From positions 1 to 35,710 of the forward strand of contig JAIKZH010000069.1 of assembly GCA_024682395.1 (NCBI GenBank): DNA of 35,710 nucleotides, written 5' to 3'. Of the stretch, positions 8,941 through 19,100 are shown piece after piece. This DNA comes from Bacteroidaceae bacterium. GTDB lineage: Bacteria; Bacteroidota; Bacteroidia; Bacteroidales; Bacteroidaceae. Below the pieces are notes generated by a model. It did not search any database. It was not told the origin of the DNA and saw only the letters and a list, made by a program, of their open reading frames with translations. A program made the translations under genes and the position numbers. Position 1 is the first letter of the stretch. Each line of letters begins with the position of its first letter.

Positions 8941-9406
8941 ATAAAAAAAAGCAGAAAAAAATTACTCTATAAACACAAAGTCAAACACAATAAAAACATC
9001 CTCCCTACCCTATTATTTGTGATTTTAATAATTTAAATGTGACATTCATTAATATTATATGAATTACCCCATATAAAGAAAAATGCAGATTGATAATATG
9101 TTTATATTTGTCATATCTAAATGTATATTAAATATATACAGAATTATATTTATGTTTTACTATAATTGGATGGATGAAAACACAAAGAATTCACAATTGC
9201 TCATAAACGTTAACAGCGAAACATAATTTTTCATTACTAAATGTTAATTTTATAAATTATAAGCTAACAAAGCAACCCTATCTAATATACCCCTGAACAA
9301 GAAATGTGAACTGTACTTAACAGCACAAATAAACAAATTAAGACTATAATTGATATAAATTTTAGTTAAAAGACATATACAAACACCATAAATTTGAAGG
9401 CTTGTC
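8941..9406. other. AT-rich divergent intergenic region between nqrA and lon
   Basis: These roughly 470 bases have many stops in all frames and hold no gene that I can support. A weak inverted repeat, CTGT (9311-9314) and ACAG (9320-9323) with partly symmetric flanks, could be an operator, but it is too short to trust. No heat-shock CIRCE-like element is visible upstream of lon. Confidence 0.6.
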
Positions 9407-9437
9407 TTTGTATATACAGATTTTTTTTATAATTTTG
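9407..9437 (+). promoter_or_regulatory. Promoter of lon
   Basis: TTTG (9407-9410), 19 bases, then TAATTTTG (9430-9437) is a full match to the Bacteroidetes TTTG/TAnnTTTG promoter. Transcription would begin near 9444, which argues against a TTG start at 9446 and for the ATG at 9512. Confidence 0.8.
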
Positions 9438-9511
9438 CATTCGTTTTGCACTTTTTTGAGTGCGCAAATAACAAAACAAACTACAGAATACTAGGAGTAA
9501 ATAAAAAACAA

Positions 9512-12010
9512 ATGAAAATAAAGTTTGACAACATACTTGGTGATAAAGAAGATCAACAATTAAGCAAAGGAATCATATCTGTCGTTGCAGAAGTTGACTC
9601 ATCCAAAAGCAATATTTTGGATATTGAAATTAGTGAGGATAATGAAATTCCGATACTTCCATTGCGTACAATGATGCTATTCCCTGGAATAGTATTACCT
9701 GTTAATATTGGACGTAAATCATCGTTGAAATTATTAAAAGATGCTGTTAAAATTGATGGTTTCATTGGTGTATTTAGTCAAATAGACGACAACATAGAAA
9801 CTCCAGACCCTTCACAGATATATAAGACAGGTGTTATTGGAAAGGTTATCAAGATATTAGAACTTCCTGACGGCAGTCGTACTGCTTTATTACAAGGCTT
9901 CTGTCGTGCTATATTACTCAATGGATACGACAATGGCGACTACATTGTAGGTCACGTACAAAAGCAACCAGAACAAACTCCTTCGTCTAAAGACAAAGAA
10001 TTCAATGCACTGGTTGAGGCATGTCGCGATATTGCTGAAAAATATCTTAAAATGGGTGATACATCTGGATTTGAATCGCTATTCAATCTAAAGCACTTGC
10101 CAAACAAAACCATACTAATAAACTATATCTGCGCTAATCTACCAATAGACAATGTTGAACGCATAACATTATTGGAAGCCAACAACTTAGCAGATAGAGC
10201 AAGAGCTTTACTTGAAATACTTAATAGAGAGTATCAATTCGCAACGCTTAAGGCGAATATTCAAATGCGAACCCATGAAGAATTAAGCAAACAACAACGC
10301 GAATTCTTCCTTCAACAAGAAATAAAAAACATTCAAGAAGAACTTGGAGAATCAATTACAACTGATTTTGATAAGATAAATCAACAAGCTCAAACAAAGA
10401 AATGGAATGACGACATTAAGGAGTTGTTCAATAAAGAATTGACAAAACTCAAAAGAATGTCACCATCAACACCTGATTATCAGAATCAAAGAGATTATAT
10501 TGAAACAATGCTTGCATTGCCATGGAACGAGAAAAGTCGAGATAATATCAACTTGTCTGCGGCTGAAAAACAACTCAACCACGACCACTACGGCATGGAA
10601 AAGGTTAAAGAGAGAATTCTCGAACATTTGGCAGTTGTAAAAATGAGAGGAGACTTCAAGAGTCCTATTATTTGTCTTTATGGACCTCCAGGAGTAGGAA
10701 AAACAAGTCTTGGACAAAGTATTGCCAAGGCTATGAAACGCAAATACGTAAGAGTTTCATTAGGAGGCCTTCATGATGAATCTGAAATCAGAGGTCATAG
10801 ACGTACATATATCGGAGCTATGCCTGGAAGAATAATAAAAAGTATTCAAAAAGCAGGTACAAGCAACCCAATATTTATCCTCGATGAAATTGACAAAATC
10901 GGTCAGATGAGCCACAATGGTGACCCTTCATCTGCACTTCTTGAAGTACTTGATCCTGAACAAAATACAACATTCCACGATAATTATCTTGATTGCGATT
11001 ACGACTTGTCAAATGTTATGTTTATCGCAACTGCAAATAATATCGGAACGATTCCTCCTCCACTTCTCGACAGAATGGAACTAATAGAGGTAAGCGGTTA
11101 TCTAACAGAAGAAAAAATAGAAATCGCCAAACGCCACTTAATTCCATCACAACTCGAGAAATTGGGTATGCAGAATACTGGAATCAAGATAAGCAAACCG
11201 GCTATCGAAAAAATCATCGAAGATTACACTCGTGAATCTGGAGTTCGTGAACTCGATAAGAAAATCAACAAATTCTTACGCAAACTAACTCTACAATATG
11301 CGTTAGATGGCAAATTGCCTGATCACGACTTAAATAAGAAAGACGTCGTGAGCATTCTTGGACCAGAATTATACAACCGAGATAAATACCAAGGAAACGA
11401 TTACGCTGGAGTGGTAACTGGTCTTGCTTGGACAAGCGTCGGAGGTGAGATTCTGTTTATTGAAACAAGCTTAAGCAAAGGAAAACAGCAAAAACTCACT
11501 TTGACAGGAAATCTGGGCGATGTCATGAAGGAATCAGCAGTCCTTGCATTAGAATATATAAAGGCTCATGCTGACGATTTCGACATAGATTCTCGAATAT
11601 TTGACAACTATAACATACATATTCATGTACCAGAGGGTGCTGTTCCTAAGGATGGTCCATCTGCCGGAATTACAATTGCTACGTCAATAGCATCGGCACT
11701 TACACAACGACGTGTCAGAAAAAACATAGCAATGACAGGAGAAATAACATTACGAGGTAAGGTTCTTCCTGTTGGAGGTATTAAAGAAAAGATTCTTGCT
11801 GCAAAACGAGCTGGAATCACAGATATCATGCTGTCACACGAAAACGAGAAGGATATTCTACAAATCCCTGAGAAATATGTCAAAGGGGTAGAATTCCATT
11901 ATGTACATGATGTGAAAGAAGTTTTAAATTTCGCTTTATTGAACGAGAAGGTTCCCCACTCTATCGAATTCACATTCGATGAAAATAAAGAGAAAGAAAA
12001 CGACAAATAA
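9512..12010 (+). CDS. lon: ATP-dependent Lon protease
   Basis: Lon (832 residues) is a cytoplasmic AAA+ serine protease that removes misfolded and regulatory proteins. After an N-terminal substrate domain come a coiled-coil region and the Walker A motif GPPGVGKT (391-398, K397). Walker B ILDEIDKI follows (D458, E459). The protease domain has catalytic S717 in KDGPSAG and K760 in the GGIKEK loop, the classical Ser-Lys dyad. An open frame extends upstream to a TTG at 9446. I chose the ATG at 9512 because it has a TAGGAG site (9492-9497) and because the promoter places the transcript start near 9444. The tgt gene follows after 26 bases, suggesting co-transcription. The extension past the protease domain is short and acidic/lysine-rich. 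Confidence 0.97.
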   Translation: MKIKFDNILGDKEDQQLSKGIISVVAEVDSSKSNILDIEISEDNEIPILPLRTMMLFPGIVLPVNIGRKSSLKLLKDAVKIDGFIGVFSQIDDNIETPDPSQIYKTGVIGKVIKILELPDGSRTALLQGFCRAILLNGYDNGDYIVGHVQKQPEQTPSSKDKEFNALVEACRDIAEKYLKMGDTSGFESLFNLKHLPNKTILINYICANLPIDNVERITLLEANNLADRARALLEILNREYQFATLKANIQMRTHEELSKQQREFFLQQEIKNIQEELGESITTDFDKINQQAQTKKWNDDIKELFNKELTKLKRMSPSTPDYQNQRDYIETMLALPWNEKSRDNINLSAAEKQLNHDHYGMEKVKERILEHLAVVKMRGDFKSPIICLYGPPGVGKTSLGQSIAKAMKRKYVRVSLGGLHDESEIRGHRRTYIGAMPGRIIKSIQKAGTSNPIFILDEIDKIGQMSHNGDPSSALLEVLDPEQNTTFHDNYLDCDYDLSNVMFIATANNIGTIPPPLLDRMELIEVSGYLTEEKIEIAKRHLIPSQLEKLGMQNTGIKISKPAIEKIIEDYTRESGVRELDKKINKFLRKLTLQYALDGKLPDHDLNKKDVVSILGPELYNRDKYQGNDYAGVVTGLAWTSVGGEILFIETSLSKGKQQKLTLTGNLGDVMKESAVLALEYIKAHADDFDIDSRIFDNYNIHIHVPEGAVPKDGPSAGITIATSIASALTQRRVRKNIAMTGEITLRGKVLPVGGIKEKILAAKRAGITDIMLSHENEKDILQIPEKYVKGVEFHYVHDVKEVLNFALLNEKVPHSIEFTFDENKEKENDK

Positions 12011-12036
12011 TGTAAGATTACGCAACAATATCGATA

Positions 12037-13170
12037 ATGCTCACATTCCGTTTAGACAAGACCGATTCTAAGACAAATGCTCGTGCTGCAACTATAACAA
12101 CAGATCACGGACAAATTCAGACACCGATATTCATGCCTGTAGGTACACTTGGAAGCGTAAAAGGTGTTCACCTACATGAATTACTCGATGACATAAAGGC
12201 ACAAATCATACTTGGCAACACATACCACTTATACCTCCGTCCTGGATTAGAAGTAATCAACAAAGCCGGAGGTCTTCATAAATTCAACGGATTCAATCGT
12301 CCGATGTTAACTGACAGCGGTGGTTTTCAGGTGTTTTCATTATCTGGTATAAGAAAAATAAAACCCGAAGGTGTTGAATTTAGAAGTCATATTGATGGTT
12401 CCAAACATTTCTTCTCTCCTGAACGTGTGATGGATATAGAAAGAACAATCGGTGCCGACATAATGATGGCATTTGATGAATGTCCACCAGGAACAAGCGA
12501 TTATCAATATGCAAAAAAATCATTGGCTATTACTGAAGACTGGCTCGACAGATGCTTGAAACGTTTTCACGAAACCACACCATTATATGGCTATCATCAG
12601 TCTTTGTTTCCTATCGTTCAAGGATGTACATACAAGGATTTGAGAATTAAGGCGGCTGAGAATGTAGCATCAAAAGAGGCTGAAGGTAACGCTATTGGTG
12701 GATTGGCAGTCGGTGAACCAACCGACGTAATGTATGAAATGATAGAAGTGGTAAACGCTGTTCTGCCAAAAGACAAACCAAGATATTTAATGGGAGTGGG
12801 CACACCTCAAAATCTATTAGAAGCAATAGAACGAGGAGTGGACATGTTTGATTGTGTGATGCCAACAAGAAACGGAAGAAACGCCCTATTGTTTACAAAA
12901 CACGGTACCATCAACATGAAAAATAAAAAATGGGAAATGGACTTCTCCCCTATTGACATTGAAGGTACTTCATACGTTGACACTCAATACACAAAAGCAT
13001 ATCTTCATCATTTATTCAAAGCACAGGAATTGCTTGCAATGCAAATAGCAAGCATACACAACCTTGCTTTTTATTTACAATTGGTAAAAGAAGCACGAGA
13101 ACACATCCTTGCTGGAGATTTCAGTATATGGAAATCTAAAATGATTGATGAATTATCTGTGAGATTATAA
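12037..13170 (+). CDS. tgt: tRNA-guanine transglycosylase (queuosine pathway), zinc ligands replaced
   Basis: This enzyme exchanges guanine-34 of tRNAs with GUN anticodons for a 7-deazaguanine (preQ1 in bacteria). The 377-residue protein has the TDSGGFQVFS motif (general base D93) and MFDCVMPTRNGRN with the nucleophile D272, both in register with the Zymomonas enzyme (D102, D280). The structural zinc site normally needs three cysteines in a CxCxxC pattern plus a histidine. Here the pattern reads E-G-T-S-Y-V-D, giving G310, S312 and D315 at the cysteine positions; only H341 remains. The nucleotide sequence reads cleanly, so this is not an obvious frameshift. It sits between lon and an Lpt permease gene. 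Confidence 0.95.
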   Translation: MLTFRLDKTDSKTNARAATITTDHGQIQTPIFMPVGTLGSVKGVHLHELLDDIKAQIILGNTYHLYLRPGLEVINKAGGLHKFNGFNRPMLTDSGGFQVFSLSGIRKIKPEGVEFRSHIDGSKHFFSPERVMDIERTIGADIMMAFDECPPGTSDYQYAKKSLAITEDWLDRCLKRFHETTPLYGYHQSLFPIVQGCTYKDLRIKAAENVASKEAEGNAIGGLAVGEPTDVMYEMIEVVNAVLPKDKPRYLMGVGTPQNLLEAIERGVDMFDCVMPTRNGRNALLFTKHGTINMKNKKWEMDFSPIDIEGTSYVDTQYTKAYLHHLFKAQELLAMQIASIHNLAFYLQLVKEAREHILAGDFSIWKSKMIDELSVRL

Positions 13171-13223
13171 ATACATAATATATTGTTATTGTATTATTGC
13201 AGTTTAATAGTATAATTAACAAG

Positions 13224-14378
13224 ATGAAACTCAGATTCAAAAGAACCAGAAAAGAGAATAAATACACCAGATGGATAGCAGAGCATAGTCCTGTGAACCG
13301 TTTGGATAGATACATTATTCTGAAATTTCTCGGTACTTATTTCTTTTCCATTGCATTAATAATCTCTATTGCAGTAGTCTTTGACTTTAACGAGCACATA
13401 GATAAGTTTCTTGCAAGAAACGCACCTATGTCGGCAATTTTGTTCGATTATTATCTAAACTTCATACCATATTACTCAAACCTGTTCTCACAGTTATTTG
13501 TATTTATATCTGTAATATTCTTTACCACAAAATTAGCAGAAAACTCTGAAATCATAGCGATGATGTCAACCGGCATGTCGTTCCCAAGATTAATGCGTCC
13601 ATACATGATTGCAGCAGCAATCATCTGTGTTATAACATACACTCTGGGGGCATATATCATACCAAAAGGTAATGTCAAAAGGGTGAAATTTGAAAACACA
13701 TACAAACGTAAATATGTTCCAACTTACACAAGTAACGTACAATTGGAAGTAGATACTGGCGTTATTGCTTACATTGGAAGATACGAAGACCCTGTAAAAA
13801 CTGGTTACGACTTCAGATTAGACAAGTTTGTAAACAAAAAAATCGTAAGTTATATACAAGCCAGCATAATACAATATGATTCTTTATCTGAGGAACCATA
13901 TCATTGGATTCTTAAAAACTATCAAGAACGTGATCTGCTTGGTATGAAAGAGAACATAACAACAGGCTCCCGACTTGATACTATTATAAAGATGGAACCT
14001 CAAGACTTTCTTATAACTAAAGGACAACAAGAGACATTAACAACTCCTGAATTGTCGGAATATATAGACAGACAGAAAGCAAGAGGTTTTGCAAACATCA
14101 AAGAATTTGAAGTGGAATACTGGCAAAGAGGAGCAAGTTCTTTTGCTGCATTTATCTTAACAGCTATAGGTTTATCCCTATCTGCAAAAAAGAGAAAAAA
14201 CGGAATGGGTATATCTCTGGGCATTGGTTTAGCTTTGAGTTTTGCTTACATCATGTTCCAAACCGTATCAGCAACATTTGCAATAAACGCCAATGTTCCT
14301 CCAATGATAGCAACATGGATTCCAAATATTGTGTTCATCTTTATTGCGATATACTGTTACCGGTTCGCGCCTAAGTAG
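13224..14378 (+). CDS. lptG: LptF/LptG-family permease (YjgP/YjgQ), probable LPS export
   Basis: This inner-membrane protein (384 residues) belongs to the YjgP/YjgQ family, whose members form the LptB2FG transporter that extracts lipopolysaccharide. It shows the family layout: an N-terminal helix starting about RYIILKFLGTYFF, further helices near the N-terminal third, a periplasmic beta-rich domain (about 120-290), and three C-terminal helices including FAAFILTAIGLSLSAKK and IATWIPNIVFIFIAIYCYRF. I chose the ATG at 13224; the frame runs up to a TTG at 13197, which would give a less hydrophilic N-terminus. It follows tgt on the same strand and shares a neighbourhood with lptC (18226). Whether it is the F or G member cannot be decided from one copy. 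Confidence 0.88.
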   Translation: MKLRFKRTRKENKYTRWIAEHSPVNRLDRYIILKFLGTYFFSIALIISIAVVFDFNEHIDKFLARNAPMSAILFDYYLNFIPYYSNLFSQLFVFISVIFFTTKLAENSEIIAMMSTGMSFPRLMRPYMIAAAIICVITYTLGAYIIPKGNVKRVKFENTYKRKYVPTYTSNVQLEVDTGVIAYIGRYEDPVKTGYDFRLDKFVNKKIVSYIQASIIQYDSLSEEPYHWILKNYQERDLLGMKENITTGSRLDTIIKMEPQDFLITKGQQETLTTPELSEYIDRQKARGFANIKEFEVEYWQRGASSFAAFILTAIGLSLSAKKRKNGMGISLGIGLALSFAYIMFQTVSATFAINANVPPMIATWIPNIVFIFIAIYCYRFAPK

Positions 14379-14442
14379 CAGAAAATAAGCAAATTAGATT
14401 CATACATAATATATAATATCATCAAATCAATAATTAGCACTC

Positions 14443-15192
14443 ATGAATAATATTACAATCGACATAGGAAACACAACCATAAAATATGGCATATTCAATG
14501 AGAATAATGTCATGTTGTGTCATGGACGAATTGAAAATCATGCAGATATTCATGAGATACAAGATGTGGCAAATGAATACAAACCTAAATATGGTATCAT
14601 TGCAATTACAGGTGAGGTGTCGAACGAGACAATCAATAAACTAAAAGAAACCGCCACAAAAACAATATTGTTCACACCGGAAACACCTATACCAATTGAA
14701 AATTTGTATAAGACTCCAAAAACATTAGGAGCCGACAGATTGGCAGCAGCAATAGCGGCATACAATCAGACACATAATGCAACATTAATAATTGATATCG
14801 GGACAGCAATAACAATCGATATAGTCAATTCCGAAGGACAATATCTCGGAGGTAACATATCCCCAGGAATACAACTTAGGTTCATGTCTTTAAATGAACA
14901 CACGGCCAAACTTCCATTAATTTCACAAGAAGGCACTTGTCCAGAATATGGAGTTGACACCGAAACTGCTATCAGATGCGGAGTTCTCGACGGAATTCGC
15001 AATGAAATACAGGGTTATATTAGTAAATTTTCATTAAAATTCCCTAATCTTTCAGTATTTTTAACAGGTGGAGACCAGATATATTTTGATGAAGAAATAA
15101 AAAAACGTACATTTGCAGACAAATATCTAGTTTTAAAAGGACTTAACCAAATATTAACATTCAACAAACAAAATATCATAAAGATAAAATGA
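14443..15192 (+). CDS. coaX: Type III pantothenate kinase
   Basis: CoaX phosphorylates pantothenate, the first committed step of coenzyme A synthesis. The 249-residue length fits. Motifs of the ASKHA fold are present: the phosphate loop DIGNT (7-11), GADRL (96-100), DIGTA (118-122) and GGNISPG (136-142). The stop codon overlaps the ATG of the next gene in an ATGA (15189-15192), implying translational coupling with the outer-membrane protein. There is no visible terminator or promoter in the 64 bases after the permease gene, so it may be read from upstream. Confidence 0.94.
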   Translation: MNNITIDIGNTTIKYGIFNENNVMLCHGRIENHADIHEIQDVANEYKPKYGIIAITGEVSNETINKLKETATKTILFTPETPIPIENLYKTPKTLGADRLAAAIAAYNQTHNATLIIDIGTAITIDIVNSEGQYLGGNISPGIQLRFMSLNEHTAKLPLISQEGTCPEYGVDTETAIRCGVLDGIRNEIQGYISKFSLKFPNLSVFLTGGDQIYFDEEIKKRTFADKYLVLKGLNQILTFNKQNIIKIK

Positions 15193-16577
15193 ATATAAAG
15201 AAATCATATAAAATAACATTCGGCTTACTATCTGCCATGTTATTATATACAAATAATGTAACAGCACAAAACGGAATAAATAGTCCTTACAGCAGATATG
15301 GATTCGGAATCCAATCAGACAGATCTACAAGTTTTAACAAATCTATGTCTGGAGTTGCACAAGGATACAGAGACGGACAAATTATAAACACCCAGAACCC
15401 TGCATCTTATTCAGCTGTTGACTCAATGACGGCCTTGTTCGATTTTGGACTGACACTTCAAAACGGTAATTTTAAAATGGGTAAACTGCAACAAAATGCA
15501 AGAAACAGCAGTATTGACTATGCTGCCTTACATTTTAGAGCTGCTAAAAATGTCGGTGTTGCATTCGGTATCCTACCCTACACTAATATTGGGTATTCAT
15601 TTACCACATCACAAGAAAACATCGCAGGAAACGAGAATAATGTAACTACATCATATACCTTTACTGGTGATGGAGGTTTACACCAAGTATTCTTGGGTAC
15701 TGGTTGGCGACCATTTAAACAACTCTCATTTGGTTTCAACGCATCATATTTGTATGGCGAATACACACATACGATGACAAACTCATTCAGTGATGCATCG
15801 TTTTCTTCTTTAATCAGAGGATATAATGCTAATATAAGCACATATATGCTCGATTTCGGAGTACAATACATACAACCATTATCAGCAAAAGACAAAATCA
15901 CATTAGGTTTTACATATGGATTAGGACACGATGTAGATAATACCGCAAAACGATACACAGAAACATATAGCAATACAACATCCTCAATTGAAGCAATCTC
16001 AGGAGACACCTTAAGAAATGCATTTCAGTTGCCACACTCATATACCGTCGGTGTTGCATTTAATCATGGCGATAAATGGTCTGTTGGTGCTGATTTCCAA
16101 TTAGAAAAATGGGCTAACTGTCGCTTACCATACCAAGATGAACAATCTGACGAATACACAAGTAAGACAGGCTCATTTAACGATAAAATGCGCATTGCCG
16201 TCGGAGGTTCATATTCACCTATAGGAAGTTCACTTGCAGCCGCATATAGTGGAGCTAAATTATTCAAACGTTCTACATATAAGTTCGGAGCATATTATTC
16301 AAGATTATACGCAAATCCAAGTCCAAATAGCAACCTTAATTCAAAGCCTATAGAATACGGACTATCTGCTGGTATAACCATGCCTATATATAATAGACAC
16401 TTGTGGAATCAATCACCTAAAATACATATAGGTGTACAATGGGCACATACAGACATACCATACATGAGTAATAATTCAATCCAACCAACTAAACAAACAT
16501 TAAAAGAGAACTATCTCAGACTTAATATTGGACTAACCGTTAGCGACAGATGGTTCTATAAATGGAAAGTAAAATAA
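15189..16577 (+). CDS. Predicted outer-membrane beta-barrel protein
   Basis: I do not know a function for this 462-residue protein. It has a signal peptide (about residues 1-26, hydrophobic FGLLSAMLLY then cleavage near VTA/QN). The mature part starts NGINSPYSRYGFG, a beginning I associate with a Bacteroidetes outer-membrane family usually found next to coaX. The sequence alternates hydrophobic and polar residues with many aromatic and glycine residues, for example LSFGFNASYLYGEYTH and KITLGFTYGLGHD, as in a beta-barrel. It overlaps coaX by 4 bases and precedes the TPR protein and lptC, which hints at envelope biogenesis. An FadL-like channel is an alternative I cannot exclude. Confidence 0.8.
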   Translation: MNIKKSYKITFGLLSAMLLYTNNVTAQNGINSPYSRYGFGIQSDRSTSFNKSMSGVAQGYRDGQIINTQNPASYSAVDSMTALFDFGLTLQNGNFKMGKLQQNARNSSIDYAALHFRAAKNVGVAFGILPYTNIGYSFTTSQENIAGNENNVTTSYTFTGDGGLHQVFLGTGWRPFKQLSFGFNASYLYGEYTHTMTNSFSDASFSSLIRGYNANISTYMLDFGVQYIQPLSAKDKITLGFTYGLGHDVDNTAKRYTETYSNTTSSIEAISGDTLRNAFQLPHSYTVGVAFNHGDKWSVGADFQLEKWANCRLPYQDEQSDEYTSKTGSFNDKMRIAVGGSYSPIGSSLAAAYSGAKLFKRSTYKFGAYYSRLYANPSPNSNLNSKPIEYGLSAGITMPIYNRHLWNQSPKIHIGVQWAHTDIPYMSNNSIQPTKQTLKENYLRLNIGLTVSDRWFYKWKVK

Positions 16578-16644
16578 TTTAATATTTTATAACATATCAT
16601 TTTTAAACTAAACCCAATTATAAAAATCATATGGGATAAAAAGC

Positions 16645-16674
16645 CCTGATAGGGTATAAATAAACCCATTCAGG
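16645..16674 (+). other. Imperfect hairpin in the leader of the TPR gene
   Basis: CCTGA-ta-GGGT (16645-16655) pairs with ACCC-at-TCAGG (16664-16674), leaving a 2x2 internal loop and an 8-base apical loop. No T-run follows, so it is not a standard terminator. It lies in the 150-base gap between the barrel gene and the TPR gene, where I find no clear promoter. Confidence 0.4.
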
Positions 16675-16727
16675 CATACGAGAATCTTAATTAACCTAAG
16701 TAATTAATCGCTTAAAAAAATAACACA

Positions 16728-18179
16728 ATGAAACGTAAAACAATCATGAGCATTATGCTCGCAGCAGTATCACTTATGGTAAACGCTCAAGATTACAGTG
16801 GTACAACATTCTATGATCGAATCGGACATGGAAACGACAGCATTGAGAATTTGAACAACTTTGCCGTTTATCGTGACGCATTCAAATCTAAGAATTACGA
16901 GGAGGCATATGAATATTGGTCAAAGGTATTAGCAGGTGCTCCATTGGCTCAAGTACGTTTGTATCATGATGGTGCCGTGATCTGTGAGAACTTACTTATG
17001 AAAGAAACAGATCCAGCAAAGAAGAAAGAGTATTTCGATGCTCTTATGAACATGCATGATACACGTATCAAGAACCTTGATGCACTCAACTCTTTCTCTA
17101 CAAAAGAAACATATACCACTATTGGTGATATCTTATGTCGTAAAGCATATGGATACTATTGTTTTGCTCCTGAGCGCAACAACGAGGAGGCATACAAAAT
17201 ATTCAAATCTGGTATTGAATCTCTCGGACAGAATGTTGATGCATATGTATTGTATTACTTCATCGAATGTTCTTACACTAGATTCTTAGCAAACAAAGAC
17301 AATATTCAGTATCGTGAAGACTTCATCAACGATTACATGACTTGTAATGAGATTTGCGAAAGACTTCTTGAAGAAGCTAAGAACTATCCAGCACAGACAA
17401 TCCCTGCAAATCCAGAATCAGCAGATTCAACTGAATGGGAAGAAAGAGTTGTGTTGGCTCCTGAAGCAATGAAAATCATTCAGAACTACCAACCAACACT
17501 TGACAAATGTAATAACTTATTCGTACAATCAGGTGCTGCCGATTGCGATGCATTATCAAGAATATATGGTTCAAAGGTTGAAAGTTCAAAGAAAGACCTT
17601 ACTGCACTCAATGGTATTCTTAGAATCTTGAGAAACTTCTCTTGCGACAAATCAGAATTGTTCTACAAAGCAGCTGATTACGCATACGAACTCAACAAGA
17701 CTCCAGATGCAGCACTTGGTAAAGCCGCTAAATTACTTAAGGCTGGCGACACAAATGGTGCAATGAAATATCTTCAAGAAGCAATCGACTTAGAGTCTGA
17801 TGGTAGAAAGAAGGGTAAAATTGCATTTAGCATCGCACAGATTCTTTATTCAAGAGGAAACATCGGTGGATGCCGTCAATATTGTAACACAGCACTTCGT
17901 TACAACCCATCAAATGGTAGAGCATATCTTTTGATTGCTAACTGTATCGTACGTAGTGCGTCTGGCGACAATCTGCAAAGAAGTTATTACTACTGTCTTG
18001 CTACAGACAAGTGCTTAAAGGCTATTTCTGTGGATCCTTCATGTGCAGGCATGGCTAACAGACAAATGGGTTCATATAGAAATGGATTCTATCCAAAGAG
18101 TGAAGCATTCTTTGCCGGAATCAAAGCAGGTCAGACAGTTAGTGTATTAGGTGAAACAACAACACTTCGTCTTCGTTAA
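16728..18179 (+). CDS. Secreted tetratricopeptide-repeat protein
   Basis: A 483-residue periplasmic or surface protein of unknown function. The signal peptide is clear (residues 1-20, cleavage after VNA before QDYS). The body is alpha-helical with TPR-like helices; the best repeats lie around residues 330-410, containing KAGDTNGAMKYLQEAIDLE and SRGNIGGCRQYCNTALRYNP. Homologues commonly lie upstream of lptC in Bacteroidales. TPR proteins act as scaffolds, so a role in an envelope assembly complex is plausible but inferred. The first ATG is used because a shorter start would shorten the signal sequence. Confidence 0.82.
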   Translation: MKRKTIMSIMLAAVSLMVNAQDYSGTTFYDRIGHGNDSIENLNNFAVYRDAFKSKNYEEAYEYWSKVLAGAPLAQVRLYHDGAVICENLLMKETDPAKKKEYFDALMNMHDTRIKNLDALNSFSTKETYTTIGDILCRKAYGYYCFAPERNNEEAYKIFKSGIESLGQNVDAYVLYYFIECSYTRFLANKDNIQYREDFINDYMTCNEICERLLEEAKNYPAQTIPANPESADSTEWEERVVLAPEAMKIIQNYQPTLDKCNNLFVQSGAADCDALSRIYGSKVESSKKDLTALNGILRILRNFSCDKSELFYKAADYAYELNKTPDAALGKAAKLLKAGDTNGAMKYLQEAIDLESDGRKKGKIAFSIAQILYSRGNIGGCRQYCNTALRYNPSNGRAYLLIANCIVRSASGDNLQRSYYYCLATDKCLKAISVDPSCAGMANRQMGSYRNGFYPKSEAFFAGIKAGQTVSVLGETTTLRLR

Positions 18180-18225
18180 CTTATTATATAAATCATATAT
18201 ATAATTAAGACACGAAATAACAAGA

Positions 18226-18912
18226 ATGAAATACATTCAACATATAAAAGTAATGGCGATAACAATTGTTGTCGCCCTTGCTTTTGTTGTTATTTCATGC
18301 AATGAAGACGATAACTCAAACAAGCCAGTCATTGAAAACCGAGATAGTCTTCCAGTTTTGAAAAGCCAAGGCGTTAGTACCGTTATAAGCGATTCAGGAG
18401 TTGTAAGATACAAGTTAATTAGTGAAGACTGGTTTATATACGATAGGAAAAAACCTAAATATTGGGCATTTGAAAAAGGATTGTTTATTGAAAAATACGA
18501 TGATCAATTCAATGTTGATGCCTTTATAAACTGCGACACAGCATATTACTACGACGACACTGGTATCAGACTGTGGGAACTAAGAGGAAGAGTAGTTGTA
18601 AAAAATATTAAAGGAGAGACTTTTAAGACATCGTTACTATACTGGGACATGGGCACACACTATATTTATTCCCCTGCCTATATGGTTATTGATGGTATTG
18701 AGCAAGATCTTGAAGGATATGATTTCCGTTCAAACGAACAGATGACAGAATATATTATACATCAGTCATCAGGTGCCTTTCCTTTGGGCGACAATGGCTT
18801 GAACTCACCTCAGCCTACATCACAAGATGCAGAACGATTAGAGCAACAAAACGACAGCACAAAACAACCAGAGAAAAAAGAAGAAAAAGTGATTGTCAGG
18901 TCGCAGAAATAA
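18226..18912 (+). CDS. lptC: LptC-like LPS export protein, predicted lipoprotein
   Basis: LptC receives lipopolysaccharide from LptBFG and passes it to the periplasmic bridge. The 228-residue protein begins with a hydrophobic segment (about 10-24) that ends VISC, a lipobox with C25, so it is probably a lipoprotein instead of having the helix anchor of E. coli LptC. The core sequence includes GVVRYKLISEDWFIYD, YWAFEKGLFIEKYD and the DTAYYYDDTGIRLWELRG strand pattern typical of Bacteroidetes LptC. The C-terminal 35 residues are polar, Gln/Lys/Glu-rich and low complexity. It follows the TPR gene by 46 bases and shares this region with the LptG-type permease. Confidence 0.88.
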   Translation: MKYIQHIKVMAITIVVALAFVVISCNEDDNSNKPVIENRDSLPVLKSQGVSTVISDSGVVRYKLISEDWFIYDRKKPKYWAFEKGLFIEKYDDQFNVDAFINCDTAYYYDDTGIRLWELRGRVVVKNIKGETFKTSLLYWDMGTHYIYSPAYMVIDGIEQDLEGYDFRSNEQMTEYIIHQSSGAFPLGDNGLNSPQPTSQDAERLEQQNDSTKQPEKKEEKVIVRSQK

Positions 18913-19021
18913 CTCTTCTATAACACCACTATTTAATACCTATAAAAAAGTTTTAAAATGATTACTAACTGCAAGAAAAAACACATTTTTGCATATTGTG
19001 TAAAAAAATGCACCAGATAAT

Positions 19022-19052
19022 TTAGTTTTTAAATAAAAAAATGTTATCTTTG
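19022..19052 (+). promoter_or_regulatory. Promoter of the PpiD-like gene
   Basis: TATCTTTG (19045-19052) matches the -7 box TAnnTTTG. The -33 box is imperfect, TTAG at 19022-19025, with 19 bases between. The ATG at 19101 lies about 40 bases beyond the predicted start of transcription. Confidence 0.65.
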
Positions 19053-19100
19053 TGCGATTTTTACAATTAATAGCGACAAAATAAATAACAAAAAAATATT

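Noticed and set aside
9103-9110. TATATTTG resembling a -7 promoter box in the plus orientation
   Set aside because: No -33 box lies at the right distance and no gene starts within reach; AT-rich DNA gives such matches by chance.
9305-9328. Imperfect palindrome around CTGT/ACAG upstream of lon
   Set aside because: Only four perfect pairs plus scattered matches; too weak to call an operator without comparison to relatives.
9446-9511. TTG-initiated N-terminal extension of Lon (22 residues)
   Set aside because: The promoter at 9407-9437 puts the transcript start at about 9444, leaving no leader for a TTG at 9446. The ATG at 9512 has a ribosome-binding sequence and gives a normal Lon N-terminus.
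15578-16009. Long open frame (143 codons) on the minus strand inside the barrel gene
   Set aside because: It lies wholly antisense to a gene with signal peptide and family features, and its translation has no recognisable pattern.
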